Shown here piece after piece: positions 30,679-41,576 of a stretch of 64,000 bases of DNA (the stretch's first letter is position 1; every line of letters begins with the position of its first letter). Both the position numbers and the translations under genes were made by a program. Under the pieces are notes generated by a model. The model made no database searches. It was given only the letters and a program-made list of their open reading frames with translations, and was not told where the DNA came from. Source of the DNA: Gammaproteobacteria bacterium. Lineage in GTDB: Bacteria; Gemmatimonadota; Gemmatimonadetes; Longimicrobiales; Gaopeijiaceae. The stretch spans positions 1 through 64,000 of the forward strand of contig VXNP01000012.1 in assembly GCA_009840525.1 (NCBI GenBank), given 5' to 3'.

Positions 30679-31409
30679 GCCTGCCCGTAGCGGTGTTCGC
30701 GTCCGGTTCAGGCTCGAACCTGCAGGCAATCCTCGACTATCACGCCGGCCTCGACGCACCCCCCTGGCGTGTTGAACTGGTCGTCAGCGACCAGGAAGAC
30801 GCCAAGGTGCTCCAGCGCGGCCGCCATGCCGGGATTCGGGCTCGCTTTCTCCCGGTCGCGGGGCGATCGTCCGGCGATGTCGCGGGCGAAACGCTCGACC
30901 TGCTCCGCTCCAGCGAAATCGGGTTCGTCGCGCTGGCGGGCTATCTCCGGCTGATTCCCGCGCCCGTCGTCGCGGCGTTCCGCGAGCGGATGGTCAACAT
31001 CCATCCCGCGCTTCTCCCGGCGTTCGGAGGTAAGGGAATGTACGGGATGCGCGTGCACGAGGCAGTTCTGGCTGCCGGTGCGACGGTAACCGGGCCCACG
31101 GTGCACTTCGTGGACGAGGAGTACGATCGGGGCCCGATCATCGCCCAGTGGCCGGTGCCCGTTCGTCCGGGCGAAGACCCGCACACGCTTGCCGCCCGCG
31201 TGCTTCGCGTCGAGCATCTCCTGTATCCGCGGGTGGTGGACCAGTTCGGCCGAGCTCTCGCCCGAGAGTGCCGGCCGACGCCGTTTTCGCCGCCTGGCAC
31301 TGCCTTCCTGGTGAACTCACGGGCCACAGTCGACCTTGGGCGCGCGATTTCCGCCGGCTTCGCATGGCGGTCCGGCGCCGCCTCGCACGGCAACGGGGAG
31401 CGAACATGA
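30675..31409 (+). CDS. purN: Phosphoribosylglycinamide formyltransferase
   Basis: Transfers a formyl group from 10-formyl-THF to GAR in purine synthesis. Motifs are VFASGSGSNLQAI at the N-terminus, and the catalytic NIHPALLPAF segment with H in place, followed by GPTVHFVDEEYDRGPII. The 244 aa length includes a C-terminal extension of about 40 residues beyond the usual end. I use the GTG at 30675, which overlaps the hydrolase stop; the upstream frame is a shadow. The stop overlaps purH as ATGA. Confidence 0.95.
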   Translation: MSLPVAVFASGSGSNLQAILDYHAGLDAPPWRVELVVSDQEDAKVLQRGRHAGIRARFLPVAGRSSGDVAGETLDLLRSSEIGFVALAGYLRLIPAPVVAAFRERMVNIHPALLPAFGGKGMYGMRVHEAVLAAGATVTGPTVHFVDEEYDRGPIIAQWPVPVRPGEDPHTLAARVLRVEHLLYPRVVDQFGRALARECRPTPFSPPGTAFLVNSRATVDLGRAISAGFAWRSGAASHGNGERT

Positions 31410-33127
31410 CTCGAAGGCGGGCGTTGCTGAGCGTCTCGGACAAGAGCGGGATCGAAGAGTTCGCCCGCGGTCTCGTCCGCCGCGGATGGGAGGTCGTCTC
31501 GACCGGGGGCACGGCGCGGGCACTCGCCGGTGCGGGGCTCCCCGTCGTGCAGGTGGCGGAGGTCACCTCACACCCGGAAATGATGGACGGGCGGGTCAAG
31601 ACCCTGCACCCGGCCGTCCATGCCGGTATCCTGGCCCGGGGCGGGAACCGGGACGACGCGGCCGCGCTCGCCGGGCAGGGCTACGCGCCCGTGGGCCTGG
31701 TGGCGGTCAATCTGTACCCTTTCGGGGAGACTGTGGCGAAGGGCGGCGTTTCGGTGGGTGACGCGATGGAACAGGTGGACATCGGCGGACCCACCATGAT
31801 CCGGGCGGCGGCGAAGAACCACGCCGATGTCTGGGCCGTGGTGGATCCCGCGGACTACCCGCGCGTGCTCGCGGCCCTGGACCGGGAAGCAGACGGCCGG
31901 GCGCTTCGCCGGGAGCTGGCGGTGAAGGTGTTCGCGCACACGAGCGCGTACGACGACGCCGTCGCGGTATGGCTGGAACAGGCGGCCGGGCGGGAGAGCG
32001 GAACCCGTACCGATGCAGGGGATCCGGTCGCCGACGGAAGCGGAGGCGGCATGTTCCCGGCCCACCTCGCGTTGTCCGCCGAACTGGAAGGCACGCTGCG
32101 CTATGGCGAGAACCCGGACCAGGAGGCCGCGTTCTATCGCTGGCGCGGACAGGGGCCCATCGGCCTGGCCGGCCTCGAGCAGCTCCACGGAAAGGCGCTC
32201 TCCTACAACAACTATCTCGACTTGGACGGCGCCCTCCATTGCCTCGCTCCGTTCGCTTTCTCGGCGCGCCCCGCCGTGTGCATCGTCAAGCACACCACAC
32301 CCGCGGGGATGGCGCTCGCGGAGACGCTGGAAGAGGCCTACCTGCGGGCTCTCCGCACCGACCCGGTGAGCGCCTTCGGGTCCGTGATCGCGGTCAATCG
32401 TCGCATCGACGCCGCCACCGCGGGGCACATGTCGGAACTCTTTATCGAGTGCCTGGTCGCGCCTGCGTTCGACGACGAAGCCATGAAGATCCTGGCGCGC
32501 AAGTCCGGCCTGCGCCTGCTGGCCATGTCCGGTAACCCGGTCGCGCGCGCCCGCCTCCCGCTCGACCCGGACCGCGTCGACTGGTGGCCGACGGCCTCAC
32601 CCGCGCGCCGCACTTCGGCCGCGTTCCTCGCGGCGCACGGCCGCCTCCCCGAACCGCGCACGCTGCGCACCGTCTCCGGCGGCCTGCTCGCGCAGTCGGT
32701 TCCATCGCCGCCTTTCTACGGGCTTGAGAGCGCGGAGTGGAAGGTCGTGACCCGCCGTACGCCCTCCGGACGCGAACTCGACGACCTGGACTTCGCCTGG
32801 TCGGCGGTCGCGGGGGTGAAGTCGAACGCCATCCTGCTCGCGCGCGACGGCGCCACCCTGGGCATCGGCATGGGACAGGTGAGCCGGGTGGATGCCTCCG
32901 AGCTCGCGGTCAGAAAGGCCGCCGCCGCCGGGCTCGACCTTTCCGGGTGCGCCCTCGCCTCCGATGCCTTCTTCCCCTTCCGGGACGGTGTCGACGCAGC
33001 AGCGGCGGCCGGTGTTCGCGCCATCGTGCAACCGGGCGGTTCGATCCGCGACGAAGAAGTCATCGCCGCAGCGGACGAGCACGAGGTCGCGATGGTCTTC
33101 ACGGGAAGGCGGCTCTTCCGGCACTGA
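31406..33127 (+). CDS. purH: Bifunctional AICAR formyltransferase/IMP cyclohydrolase
   Basis: Catalyses the last two steps of IMP synthesis. The 573 aa protein has the N-terminal cyclohydrolase domain (VSDKSGIEEFA, STGGTARAL, the VKTLHPAVHAGILAR segment, NLYPF) and the C-terminal AICAR transformylase domain, with KHTTPAG carrying the conserved Lys-His pair and the C-terminal GSIRDEEVIAAADE and AMVFTGRRLFRH. ATG at 31406 overlaps the purN stop. The frame runs upstream into purN and is not part of the gene. Confidence 0.97.
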   Translation: MTRRRALLSVSDKSGIEEFARGLVRRGWEVVSTGGTARALAGAGLPVVQVAEVTSHPEMMDGRVKTLHPAVHAGILARGGNRDDAAALAGQGYAPVGLVAVNLYPFGETVAKGGVSVGDAMEQVDIGGPTMIRAAAKNHADVWAVVDPADYPRVLAALDREADGRALRRELAVKVFAHTSAYDDAVAVWLEQAAGRESGTRTDAGDPVADGSGGGMFPAHLALSAELEGTLRYGENPDQEAAFYRWRGQGPIGLAGLEQLHGKALSYNNYLDLDGALHCLAPFAFSARPAVCIVKHTTPAGMALAETLEEAYLRALRTDPVSAFGSVIAVNRRIDAATAGHMSELFIECLVAPAFDDEAMKILARKSGLRLLAMSGNPVARARLPLDPDRVDWWPTASPARRTSAAFLAAHGRLPEPRTLRTVSGGLLAQSVPSPPFYGLESAEWKVVTRRTPSGRELDDLDFAWSAVAGVKSNAILLARDGATLGIGMGQVSRVDASELAVRKAAAAGLDLSGCALASDAFFPFRDGVDAAAAAGVRAIVQPGGSIRDEEVIAAADEHEVAMVFTGRRLFRH

Positions 33128-33149
33128 CGGGACGCGGTTTTCCGGCCGG

Positions 33150-33194
33150 CCGACCCCGAGCAGCCGTGGGAGCCGCTGCGACGGCACTGGTCGG
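33150..33194. terminator. Nested inverted repeat between convergent purH and TonB receptor genes
   Basis: Outer arms CCGACC (33150-33155) and GGTCGG (33189-33194) enclose inner arms GCAGC (33160-33164) and GCTGC (33175-33179). The element lies in the 88-bp gap between convergent genes and could end transcription from both sides. No T-run follows, so the call is tentative. Confidence 0.35.
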
Positions 33195-33215
33195 CAGGAC
33201 CCTGCGCCCCGCGGG

Positions 33216-35777
<2,562 letters not shown>

Positions 35778-35929
35778 GGTGTCCTCCAACACGAGGCGCG
35801 TGAACGCGTGCGGATGACGCGCTGCCGGTTGCATCATGGAAATGGGCCCGAATCGCGGCAAGGCTCCGCGCCGCACCGGAGTCCGTTCCGCACCGGCCGG
35901 CCAACTCGGGACGGTGAGCTGGCCGCTGC

Positions 35930-36226
35930 CTACGCAGCTCTTGGATCGGGCGGCGAGCCGCGACGGTCTCGGATGGTGCCGGTCTCGCGATGCTGCGCGA
36001 CCAGACGTGTCAGCTGAGCGCGCGAAAGCCCGGTCACTCTGGTCAGGAACGTCTTCAGCAAGCTCTTGTCGCGCTTCCTGAGATCGTGGTATTCGAATCT
36101 GTCCAATGTCTTGCGAACGAAACTATATATGGATTCACGGCTTTCAGTCCTCAACCCCGGGGCATCGGCGGCGTTCAGGAAGCGCCGAACCTGGTCGAGA
36201 GTGCGAAGACGCGTTATGCGACGCAT
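35930..36226 (-). pseudogene. Transposase/integrase N-terminal fragment
   Basis: A 98 aa frame with an HTH-rich sequence (RLRTLDQVRRFLNAAD, FVRKTLDRFEYHDL, VTGLSRAQLTRLVAQHRETG) that closely resembles the N-terminus of a common integrase-core transposase group; the usual family protein continues for several hundred residues with a catalytic domain that is missing here. The frame ends at a stop soon after DRRGSPP. A strong AGGAGG precedes the ATG at 36226. This is a truncated remnant of a mobile element; no terminal inverted repeats were recognised. Confidence 0.72.
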
Positions 36227-36229
36227 CAC

Positions 36230-36684
36230 AGTTCACTCCTCCTGTCTCAAAGGTTGCTAGCGAGCCGTATTTCAGGCTCACTATTCTCAATTGTTGGGGT
36301 CATTGTCATCATCTGCTGGCCGGGCCAGCTCCGAAGAATGTCGTCCTCTCGGCCTGTGGGTCTGCATCCCAGGTCTCAGGCTCATATTCCGGACCCGAAC
36401 CATCGACGTGCGGCAGAAAGTGACCGTACAGTCGGCTCAGTGCCTCGGGAACGGACCCCTGCACGCTGCTCCTGCAAACGCCGTGCCGGATCCTGCATCT
36501 GCCGCGCCGCCCGCAACTCCGGGCGCCTTCTGCCATACCCCGTGCGGCACCTCCGGTGCCCGGGCCTTCGGCGGACGCCGAATCGGCCTGCGGACGCTCC
36601 GTTCCGGCTTGACCGGGTGGGGACGCATGGGTAGCTTTCTGCCACCCGAACTCCTGCGAAACCCCTCCACACGCGGGCGACTTG
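36230..36684. other. 455-bp gap before nuoA, probable nuo promoter region
   Basis: No convincing gene. The left part (to about 36330) is AT-richer than the surroundings and contains the ribosome binding site of the transposase fragment and an imperfect inverted repeat (GAGCC-8 nt-GGCTC, near 36260). Open frames on both strands in the right half lack family resemblance. The nuo promoter should lie here, but no clear -35/-10 pair was picked. Confidence 0.5.
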
Positions 36685-37041
36685 ATGTCGGACGCCTACC
36701 TGCCGATCCTGCTCATCTTCGGGGTCTCCGCCCTCAACGCTGTGTTCATGGTGGCGTTGTCTCACATCCTCAATCCTCGCCGGCCAACTCCCCAGAAGGC
36801 AATGCCTTACGAGTCCGGCATGATCCCGCTGGGCGACACCCGCGCCCGCTTTTCGGTGAAGTTCTACCTCGTCGCCATCAGCTTCATCGTCTTCGACCTG
36901 GAAGCGGTCTTCCTCATCCCCTGGGCCGTCGAGATGCGCGCGCTGGGGTGGAGCGGATTCGTGGCTGCTTCCATCTTCGTGGCGGTGCTCACCGCGGGGT
37001 TGGTGTACGAATGGAAAAAGGGAGGCCTCGATTGGGACTGA
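36685..37041 (+). CDS. nuoA: NADH-quinone oxidoreductase subunit A
   Basis: Membrane subunit of respiratory complex I, 118 aa. Three transmembrane segments and the family motif [24 protein letters not shown] are visible, plus [12 protein letters not shown]. The start is the ATG at 36685, the second codon of a frame opening at a TTG. It begins a complete fourteen-gene nuo operon. The nuoB TTG overlaps the 3' end by 10 bp. Confidence 0.95.
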   Translation: MSDAYLPILLIFGVSALNAVFMVALSHILNPRRPTPQKAMPYESGMIPLGDTRARFSVKFYLVAISFIVFDLEAVFLIPWAVEMRALGWSGFVAASIFVAVLTAGLVYEWKKGGLDWD

Positions 37042-37724
37042 GCGAAAAACCCGCTGAACGCCTTCCCGTGGCTTCCTCGCCGCCGGGCGGGGTATTGGGC
37101 GCGGGAACCCCCACCTTTCTGACCACGCGCCTCGATTTCGTCGTCAACTGGGCCCGTCGCAACTCGCTTTGGCCCATGCCTTTCGGCACCGCCTGCTGCG
37201 CCATCGAGATGATGGCCGCGGCCGCCAGCAACTTCGATCTGGCGCGCTTCGGGATGGAGCGCATGTCGTTCAGCCCCCGCCAGGCCGACGTCCTGATCTG
37301 CGCGGGGAGGGTGCCCTACAAGCTCGCGCCCGTCCTGCGCCGCATCTGGGACCAGATGCCCCAGCCGAAGTGGGCCGTCTCCATGGGCGCCTGCGCTTCT
37401 TCCGGGGGCGTGTTCGACGTGTACTCGATGGTGCAGGGGATCGACACCATCATTCCCGTGGATGTCTACGTGCCGGGTTGTCCGCCAAGGCCGGAAGGGC
37501 TCATCTACGGGCTCATGATGATTCAGGAGAAGATCCGGCAGGAGCGCCTGAGCGAGCACGGCGCGCTGCGCGCCGAGGACCCGGCGGCGGTGGCCCGCGC
37601 GCGCGCCGATGCCGACGAGGTGCTGGCGCTCTCCGGACCCTTCGGCAATTCGACCCGGCAGAACCGCGTGAGCGGCCCCACCGGATCCGACGCCTCCGAC
37701 CGGCCCGACGACCGTATTCCGTGA
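37032..37724 (+). CDS. nuoB: NADH-quinone oxidoreductase subunit B
   Basis: Fe-S subunit that holds terminal cluster N2, passing electrons to quinone. Ligand cysteines are C55 and C56 ([10 protein letters not shown]), C121 (MGACASSGG) and C150 (VPGCPPRPE). The 230 aa call starts at a TTG (37032) preceded by GGAGG at 37021-37025 with ideal spacing; an ATG at 37011 is the alternative. The C-terminal tail after about residue 175 is an acidic and Ser-rich extension. Confidence 0.95.
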   Translation: MGLSEKPAERLPVASSPPGGVLGAGTPTFLTTRLDFVVNWARRNSLWPMPFGTACCAIEMMAAAASNFDLARFGMERMSFSPRQADVLICAGRVPYKLAPVLRRIWDQMPQPKWAVSMGACASSGGVFDVYSMVQGIDTIIPVDVYVPGCPPRPEGLIYGLMMIQEKIRQERLSEHGALRAEDPAAVARARADADEVLALSGPFGNSTRQNRVSGPTGSDASDRPDDRIP

Positions 37725-38350
37725 CCCGACCCGACCGCCACGGAATGCCGGCTTCCGCCACCGTTGAAGCTCTGCGCGCGGCATTCCCCAACGCCGTCGT
37801 GCGCGACCTGGTGCAATCCGGGGACCAGCAGGTGGTCTACATCGACCCGGGCAGCAATGCGGAGGTGCTGGACTGGCTGCGCACCGACCCCGGTGAGCGC
37901 TTCAACCTGCTGGTCGACGTGACCGCGGTCGACTACGGCGACGGGCGCCCGCTCGAGGTCGTCTACCAGCTCTGGTCCATACCGCACCGCAAGGCGCTAC
38001 GCGTGAAGTGCGAGCTCCCGCTCTCCCGCCTCGCGATCACCTCGGTGACCGCTCTCTGGAGCGCGGCCGACTGGCTCGAGCGCGAAGTCTACGATCTGTT
38101 CGGGATCGAGTTCCGGGGGCATCCGGACCTCCGCCGCATTCTCATGCCCGAGAACTATGCCGAAGGTCATCCCCTGCGAAAGGACTTCCCGCTGCGGGGC
38201 CGCTTCTCCCGCGCCGAGCAGACCCGCCGCGCCCTCTCCCAGGACCTGGAGCAGTACTACATGCCGGAGGAGCTGGAGGGACGTGGCGCGCCCCAGATCG
38301 TCCCTGCGGACGAATCGCCGAACTCCGCCCCGGAGAGCCAGGGCCGATGA
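37721..38350 (+). CDS. nuoC: NADH-quinone oxidoreductase subunit C
   Basis: Peripheral arm subunit of complex I, about 209 aa. The 30-kDa family signature is visible: [65 protein letters not shown] use the GTG at 37721, which overlaps the nuoB stop as GTGA; the ATG at 37745 is an equally plausible start. NuoC is not fused to NuoD, unlike in E. coli. Overlaps nuoD by ATGA. Confidence 0.93.
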   Translation: MTRPDRHGMPASATVEALRAAFPNAVVRDLVQSGDQQVVYIDPGSNAEVLDWLRTDPGERFNLLVDVTAVDYGDGRPLEVVYQLWSIPHRKALRVKCELPLSRLAITSVTALWSAADWLEREVYDLFGIEFRGHPDLRRILMPENYAEGHPLRKDFPLRGRFSRAEQTRRALSQDLEQYYMPEELEGRGAPQIVPADESPNSAPESQGR

Positions 38351-39624
38351 CGCGGCGGACGGTGGATATCCCGGTGGGGCGGGGAGCGGAAATGGGGATG
38401 GACGCCCGGCCCGCCATGGGACCGCTGGCGCCCGTCGATGTCGCCGAGCCCGACATCGGGTCCGAGGAGATGCTCATCAACATCGGGCCCCAGCACCCCG
38501 CCACGCACGGCGTGCTGAGGCTCATCTGCGAACTCGACGGAGAGACCGTGGTGTCGGTCACGCCGCACATAGGATACCTGCACTCCTCCTTCGAGAAGCT
38601 GGGCGAGTACCGCACGTACAACCAGATCGTGCCGCTGACCGACCGCATGGACTACCTGGCGCCGCTCATCTACAACTGCGCATACGCCATGGCGGTCGAG
38701 AAGCTGATGGGCATCGAGGTCACCGAGCGCTGCAAGGTGGTGCGCGTAGTCTGCCTGGAGCTGGACCGCATCTTCTCGCACCTGCTCTGGCTGGGCACCA
38801 CCGCCATCGACGTGGGAGCTTTCACCCCATTCCTGTACGCATTCCAGGAGCGCGAGCGCATCTACCAACTGCACGAGGAGCTGACTGGCGCCCGCATCAC
38901 GACCTCCGCCACCCGCGTCGGGGGCATGATGTCGGATCTGCCGCCCGGCTGGGCGGAGGGCGTGCGCGAGTTCATCGATACTTTCCCCCGCACCTTGAAC
39001 GAGATCGACGCGCTGCTCACCACCAACGCGATCCATCAGGGCCGCACCATGAACATCGGCGCGATCGGTCCCGAAGACGCGGTTGATTGTGGCTTCACCG
39101 GTCCCAACCTGCGTGCGAGCGGGGTGGACTACGACGTGCGCAAGGACCGCCCCTACTACGACTACGAGACCTACGACTTCGAAGTCCCGGTCGGCGAGAA
39201 CGGGGACTGCTACGACCGCTACCTGGTGCGCATGGAGGAGATGCGCCAGAGCGTAGCCATCCTGCATCAGGCGCTGGACCGTCTTCCCGACGGCCCCATC
39301 AACGTCGAGGATCCGCGCATCAGCCTGCCGAGCAAGACCGACTGCATGAGCGACATGGAGTCGATGATCCACCACTTCAAGCTCATCATGGACGGCATCG
39401 ACGCGCCCGCCGAGGACTGCTACTTCTCCGTCGAGGGGTCGAAGGGGGAGCTGGGCATGTACCTGGTGGGCGACGGCGGACCCAAGCCGGTGCGCTGGCG
39501 CATCCGCCCGCCCTCCTTCGTCAACCTGTCCGCGATCGCCAAGCTGGCAGAGGGGCACCTGGTGGCCGACCTCATCATGATCAACGCGAGCCTCGACATC
39601 GTGCTGGGCGAGATCGACCGATGA
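38347..39624 (+). CDS. nuoD: NADH-quinone oxidoreductase subunit D
   Basis: The 49-kDa subunit that helps form the quinone-binding site with NuoB; 425 aa. Motifs include NIGPQHPATHGVLRL near residue 45, EKLGEYRTYNQIVPLTDRMDYLAP, and the C-terminal DLIMINASLDIVLGEIDR ending that is diagnostic. ATG at 38347 overlaps the nuoC stop. A longer upstream frame is nuoC shadow. Confidence 0.96.
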   Translation: MTRRTVDIPVGRGAEMGMDARPAMGPLAPVDVAEPDIGSEEMLINIGPQHPATHGVLRLICELDGETVVSVTPHIGYLHSSFEKLGEYRTYNQIVPLTDRMDYLAPLIYNCAYAMAVEKLMGIEVTERCKVVRVVCLELDRIFSHLLWLGTTAIDVGAFTPFLYAFQERERIYQLHEELTGARITTSATRVGGMMSDLPPGWAEGVREFIDTFPRTLNEIDALLTTNAIHQGRTMNIGAIGPEDAVDCGFTGPNLRASGVDYDVRKDRPYYDYETYDFEVPVGENGDCYDRYLVRMEEMRQSVAILHQALDRLPDGPINVEDPRISLPSKTDCMSDMESMIHHFKLIMDGIDAPAEDCYFSVEGSKGELGMYLVGDGGPKPVRWRIRPPSFVNLSAIAKLAEGHLVADLIMINASLDIVLGEIDR

Positions 39625-40283
39625 GCGCTCCCGCCCGCGTGCCGTTCCGCAACCCCGGCTGGGCAGGCAACACGGGAGAGTTCGACCTCACCGAAGCGGA
39701 GGTGCGCGGCACCGATTTCGTGGGCGAGCGGCCTCTCGACGGAGGCCACGAATCGGCGGCTCCCTCGTATCCGTACATGCTCCCCGACAAGGATCCGGAC
39801 GCCGTCCTCTTCGAGGGCGCGTACAAGGAGCGCTTCGAGAAGATTCGCACGCGCTACCCGACCGCGCGCGCCGCCCTCATTCCCACGCTGAACCTGGCCC
39901 AGGAACTGCGCGGCCACGTCTCCCCCGAGACGATGGACGAGGTGGCGGCGCTGCTCGGCCTGGCGTCGGCCGAGGTGCGCGGCACGGTCACGTTCTACAC
40001 GATGTACAACAAGCGGCCGGTGGGGCGATTCCTCATCCAGGTCTGCACCAACATCAGCTGCAGCCTGTGCAGGGGCGAGGAGGTGCTCGACGCCTTCCTT
40101 CGGCACACGGGCACCGAGCTGGGGGAGACCTCCGGGGACGGCGACTTCACCGTCATCGAGGTGGAGTGCCTGGCCGCGTGCGGCTTCCCGGTCGCCGTAC
40201 AGATCAACTCCCGCTACTACGAGAACGTGCTGCCGGACGACGTGCCCGCTCTGCTGGAGCGCCTCAGGGAGCACGGCGAGTAG
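39621..40283 (+). CDS. nuoE: NADH-quinone oxidoreductase subunit E
   Basis: The 24-kDa thioredoxin-like [2Fe-2S] subunit (N1a) of the NADH-oxidising module, 220 aa. Ligands sit in CTNISC (C-x4-C) and CLAAC (C-x3-C), as in the family. An N-terminal extension of about 70 residues precedes the usual domain, longer than in many NuoE proteins. ATG at 39621 overlaps the nuoD stop. nuoF follows directly. Confidence 0.95.
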   Translation: MSAPARVPFRNPGWAGNTGEFDLTEAEVRGTDFVGERPLDGGHESAAPSYPYMLPDKDPDAVLFEGAYKERFEKIRTRYPTARAALIPTLNLAQELRGHVSPETMDEVAALLGLASAEVRGTVTFYTMYNKRPVGRFLIQVCTNISCSLCRGEEVLDAFLRHTGTELGETSGDGDFTVIEVECLAACGFPVAVQINSRYYENVLPDDVPALLERLREHGE

Positions 40284-41576
40284 ATGGCCTACCCCTACGT
40301 GCACGAGCGCGAGGTGCGCATGATCTCCCGCAACTTCGGGGATCCCGGGGCGCGCACGCTCGACGGATACCGGGAGCGGGGCGGATACATGGGGCTCGAG
40401 CGGGCCTTCGAGATCGGGCCGGCCGCGGTGATCGACGAAGTGAAGGCATCGGGACTGCGGGGCAGGGGAGGGGCGGGTTTTCCCACGGGGCTCAAGTGGA
40501 GCTTCATGCCGAAGGCCGGGATCAAGCCGCACTACCTGCTGTGCAACGCAGACGAATCGGAGCCCGGAACCTTCAAGGACCGCGAGCTGATTCGCTGGGA
40601 TCCCCATCAGTTGATCGAGGGGTGCCTGATCGCTGCGTATGCGATGGGCTCGCGGCACGCCTACATCTATCTTCGCGGCGAGTTCTTCGAAGCCAGCCAG
40701 GTCATGGCGCGGGCGGTCGAGGAGGCGTACGAGCGAGGGTTTGCCGGGCGCCGCATCCTGGGCTCGGGAAACGACATCGAGGTGACCGTGCACGTGGGTG
40801 CCGGGGCGTACATCTGCGGTGAAGAGACCGGCCTCATGAACTCCCTCGAGGGCCGCCGCGGGGAACCGCGGGTGAAGCCGCCCTTTCCGGCCGCGGTGGG
40901 CGTCTATTCCATGCCCACCACCATCAACAACGTCGAGACCCTGGCGGCCGTGCCCCACATCGTGGAGCACGGAGGGGAGTGGTACCGGCAGTGGGGCACC
41001 GACAAATCCCCCGGCACCAAGCTCTTCTGCGTGAGCGGCCATGTGGAGAAACCCGGCAACTATGAGCTGCCGCTGGGCTTTCCGATGATGGAGCTGATCG
41101 AGGACGTGTGCGGCGGCGTGGCCGAAGGACGGGCGCTCAAGTCCGTGATCCCGGGCGGCAGTTCCGTTCCGCTCATGGATGTGGAGGATTGCCGGGAATG
41201 CACGCTGTGCTATGAGGGGGTGGAGGCCGCCGGTTCGATGCTCGGCTGCGCCTCGGTCATCGTGATGGACGATCGCACCAACATCGTGCGCGAGGTGCGG
41301 CGCATGGTGCAGTTCTACGCGCACGAGTCGTGCGGGCAGTGCACGCCCTGCCGCGAGGGCACCTCCTGGATGACGCAGGTGCTTCGCCGCATCGAAGCGG
41401 GCCGGGGCACCGAGTCCGACCTGGACACCCTGCTCGACATGAGCGCCCAGATGACGGGCACCACCATCTGTGTGCTGTCCGATTCGGCGGCGGCTCCGGT
41501 GGTCTCCTCCATCGAGAAATTCCGGGACGAATACCTGGCCCTGATCCACGGCGCCGAGAGAGCGGAGGTCGCGTGA
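40284..41576 (+). CDS. nuoF: NADH-quinone oxidoreductase subunit F
   Basis: Flavoprotein subunit that oxidises NADH; 430 aa. FMN/NADH-binding GRGGAGFPTGLKW is near residues 55-67, ICGEETGLMNSLEG lies mid-protein, and the N3 [4Fe-4S] ligands are in ESCGQCTPCREG plus the late TICVLSDSAAAP cysteine. The ATG directly follows the nuoE stop. The stop overlaps nuoG as GTGA. Confidence 0.96.
   Translation: MAYPYVHEREVRMISRNFGDPGARTLDGYRERGGYMGLERAFEIGPAAVIDEVKASGLRGRGGAGFPTGLKWSFMPKAGIKPHYLLCNADESEPGTFKDRELIRWDPHQLIEGCLIAAYAMGSRHAYIYLRGEFFEASQVMARAVEEAYERGFAGRRILGSGNDIEVTVHVGAGAYICGEETGLMNSLEGRRGEPRVKPPFPAAVGVYSMPTTINNVETLAAVPHIVEHGGEWYRQWGTDKSPGTKLFCVSGHVEKPGNYELPLGFPMMELIEDVCGGVAEGRALKSVIPGGSSVPLMDVEDCRECTLCYEGVEAAGSMLGCASVIVMDDRTNIVREVRRMVQFYAHESCGQCTPCREGTSWMTQVLRRIEAGRGTESDLDTLLDMSAQMTGTTICVLSDSAAAPVVSSIEKFRDEYLALIHGAERAEVA

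Noticed and set aside
36382-36765. Open frames on both strands in the nuo upstream gap as real genes
   Set aside because: They overlap each other or nuoA, have no family resemblance and lack good ribosome binding sites.
37721-39624. A NuoCD fusion
   Set aside because: A clear stop and ATGA overlap separate nuoC and nuoD at 38347-38350.
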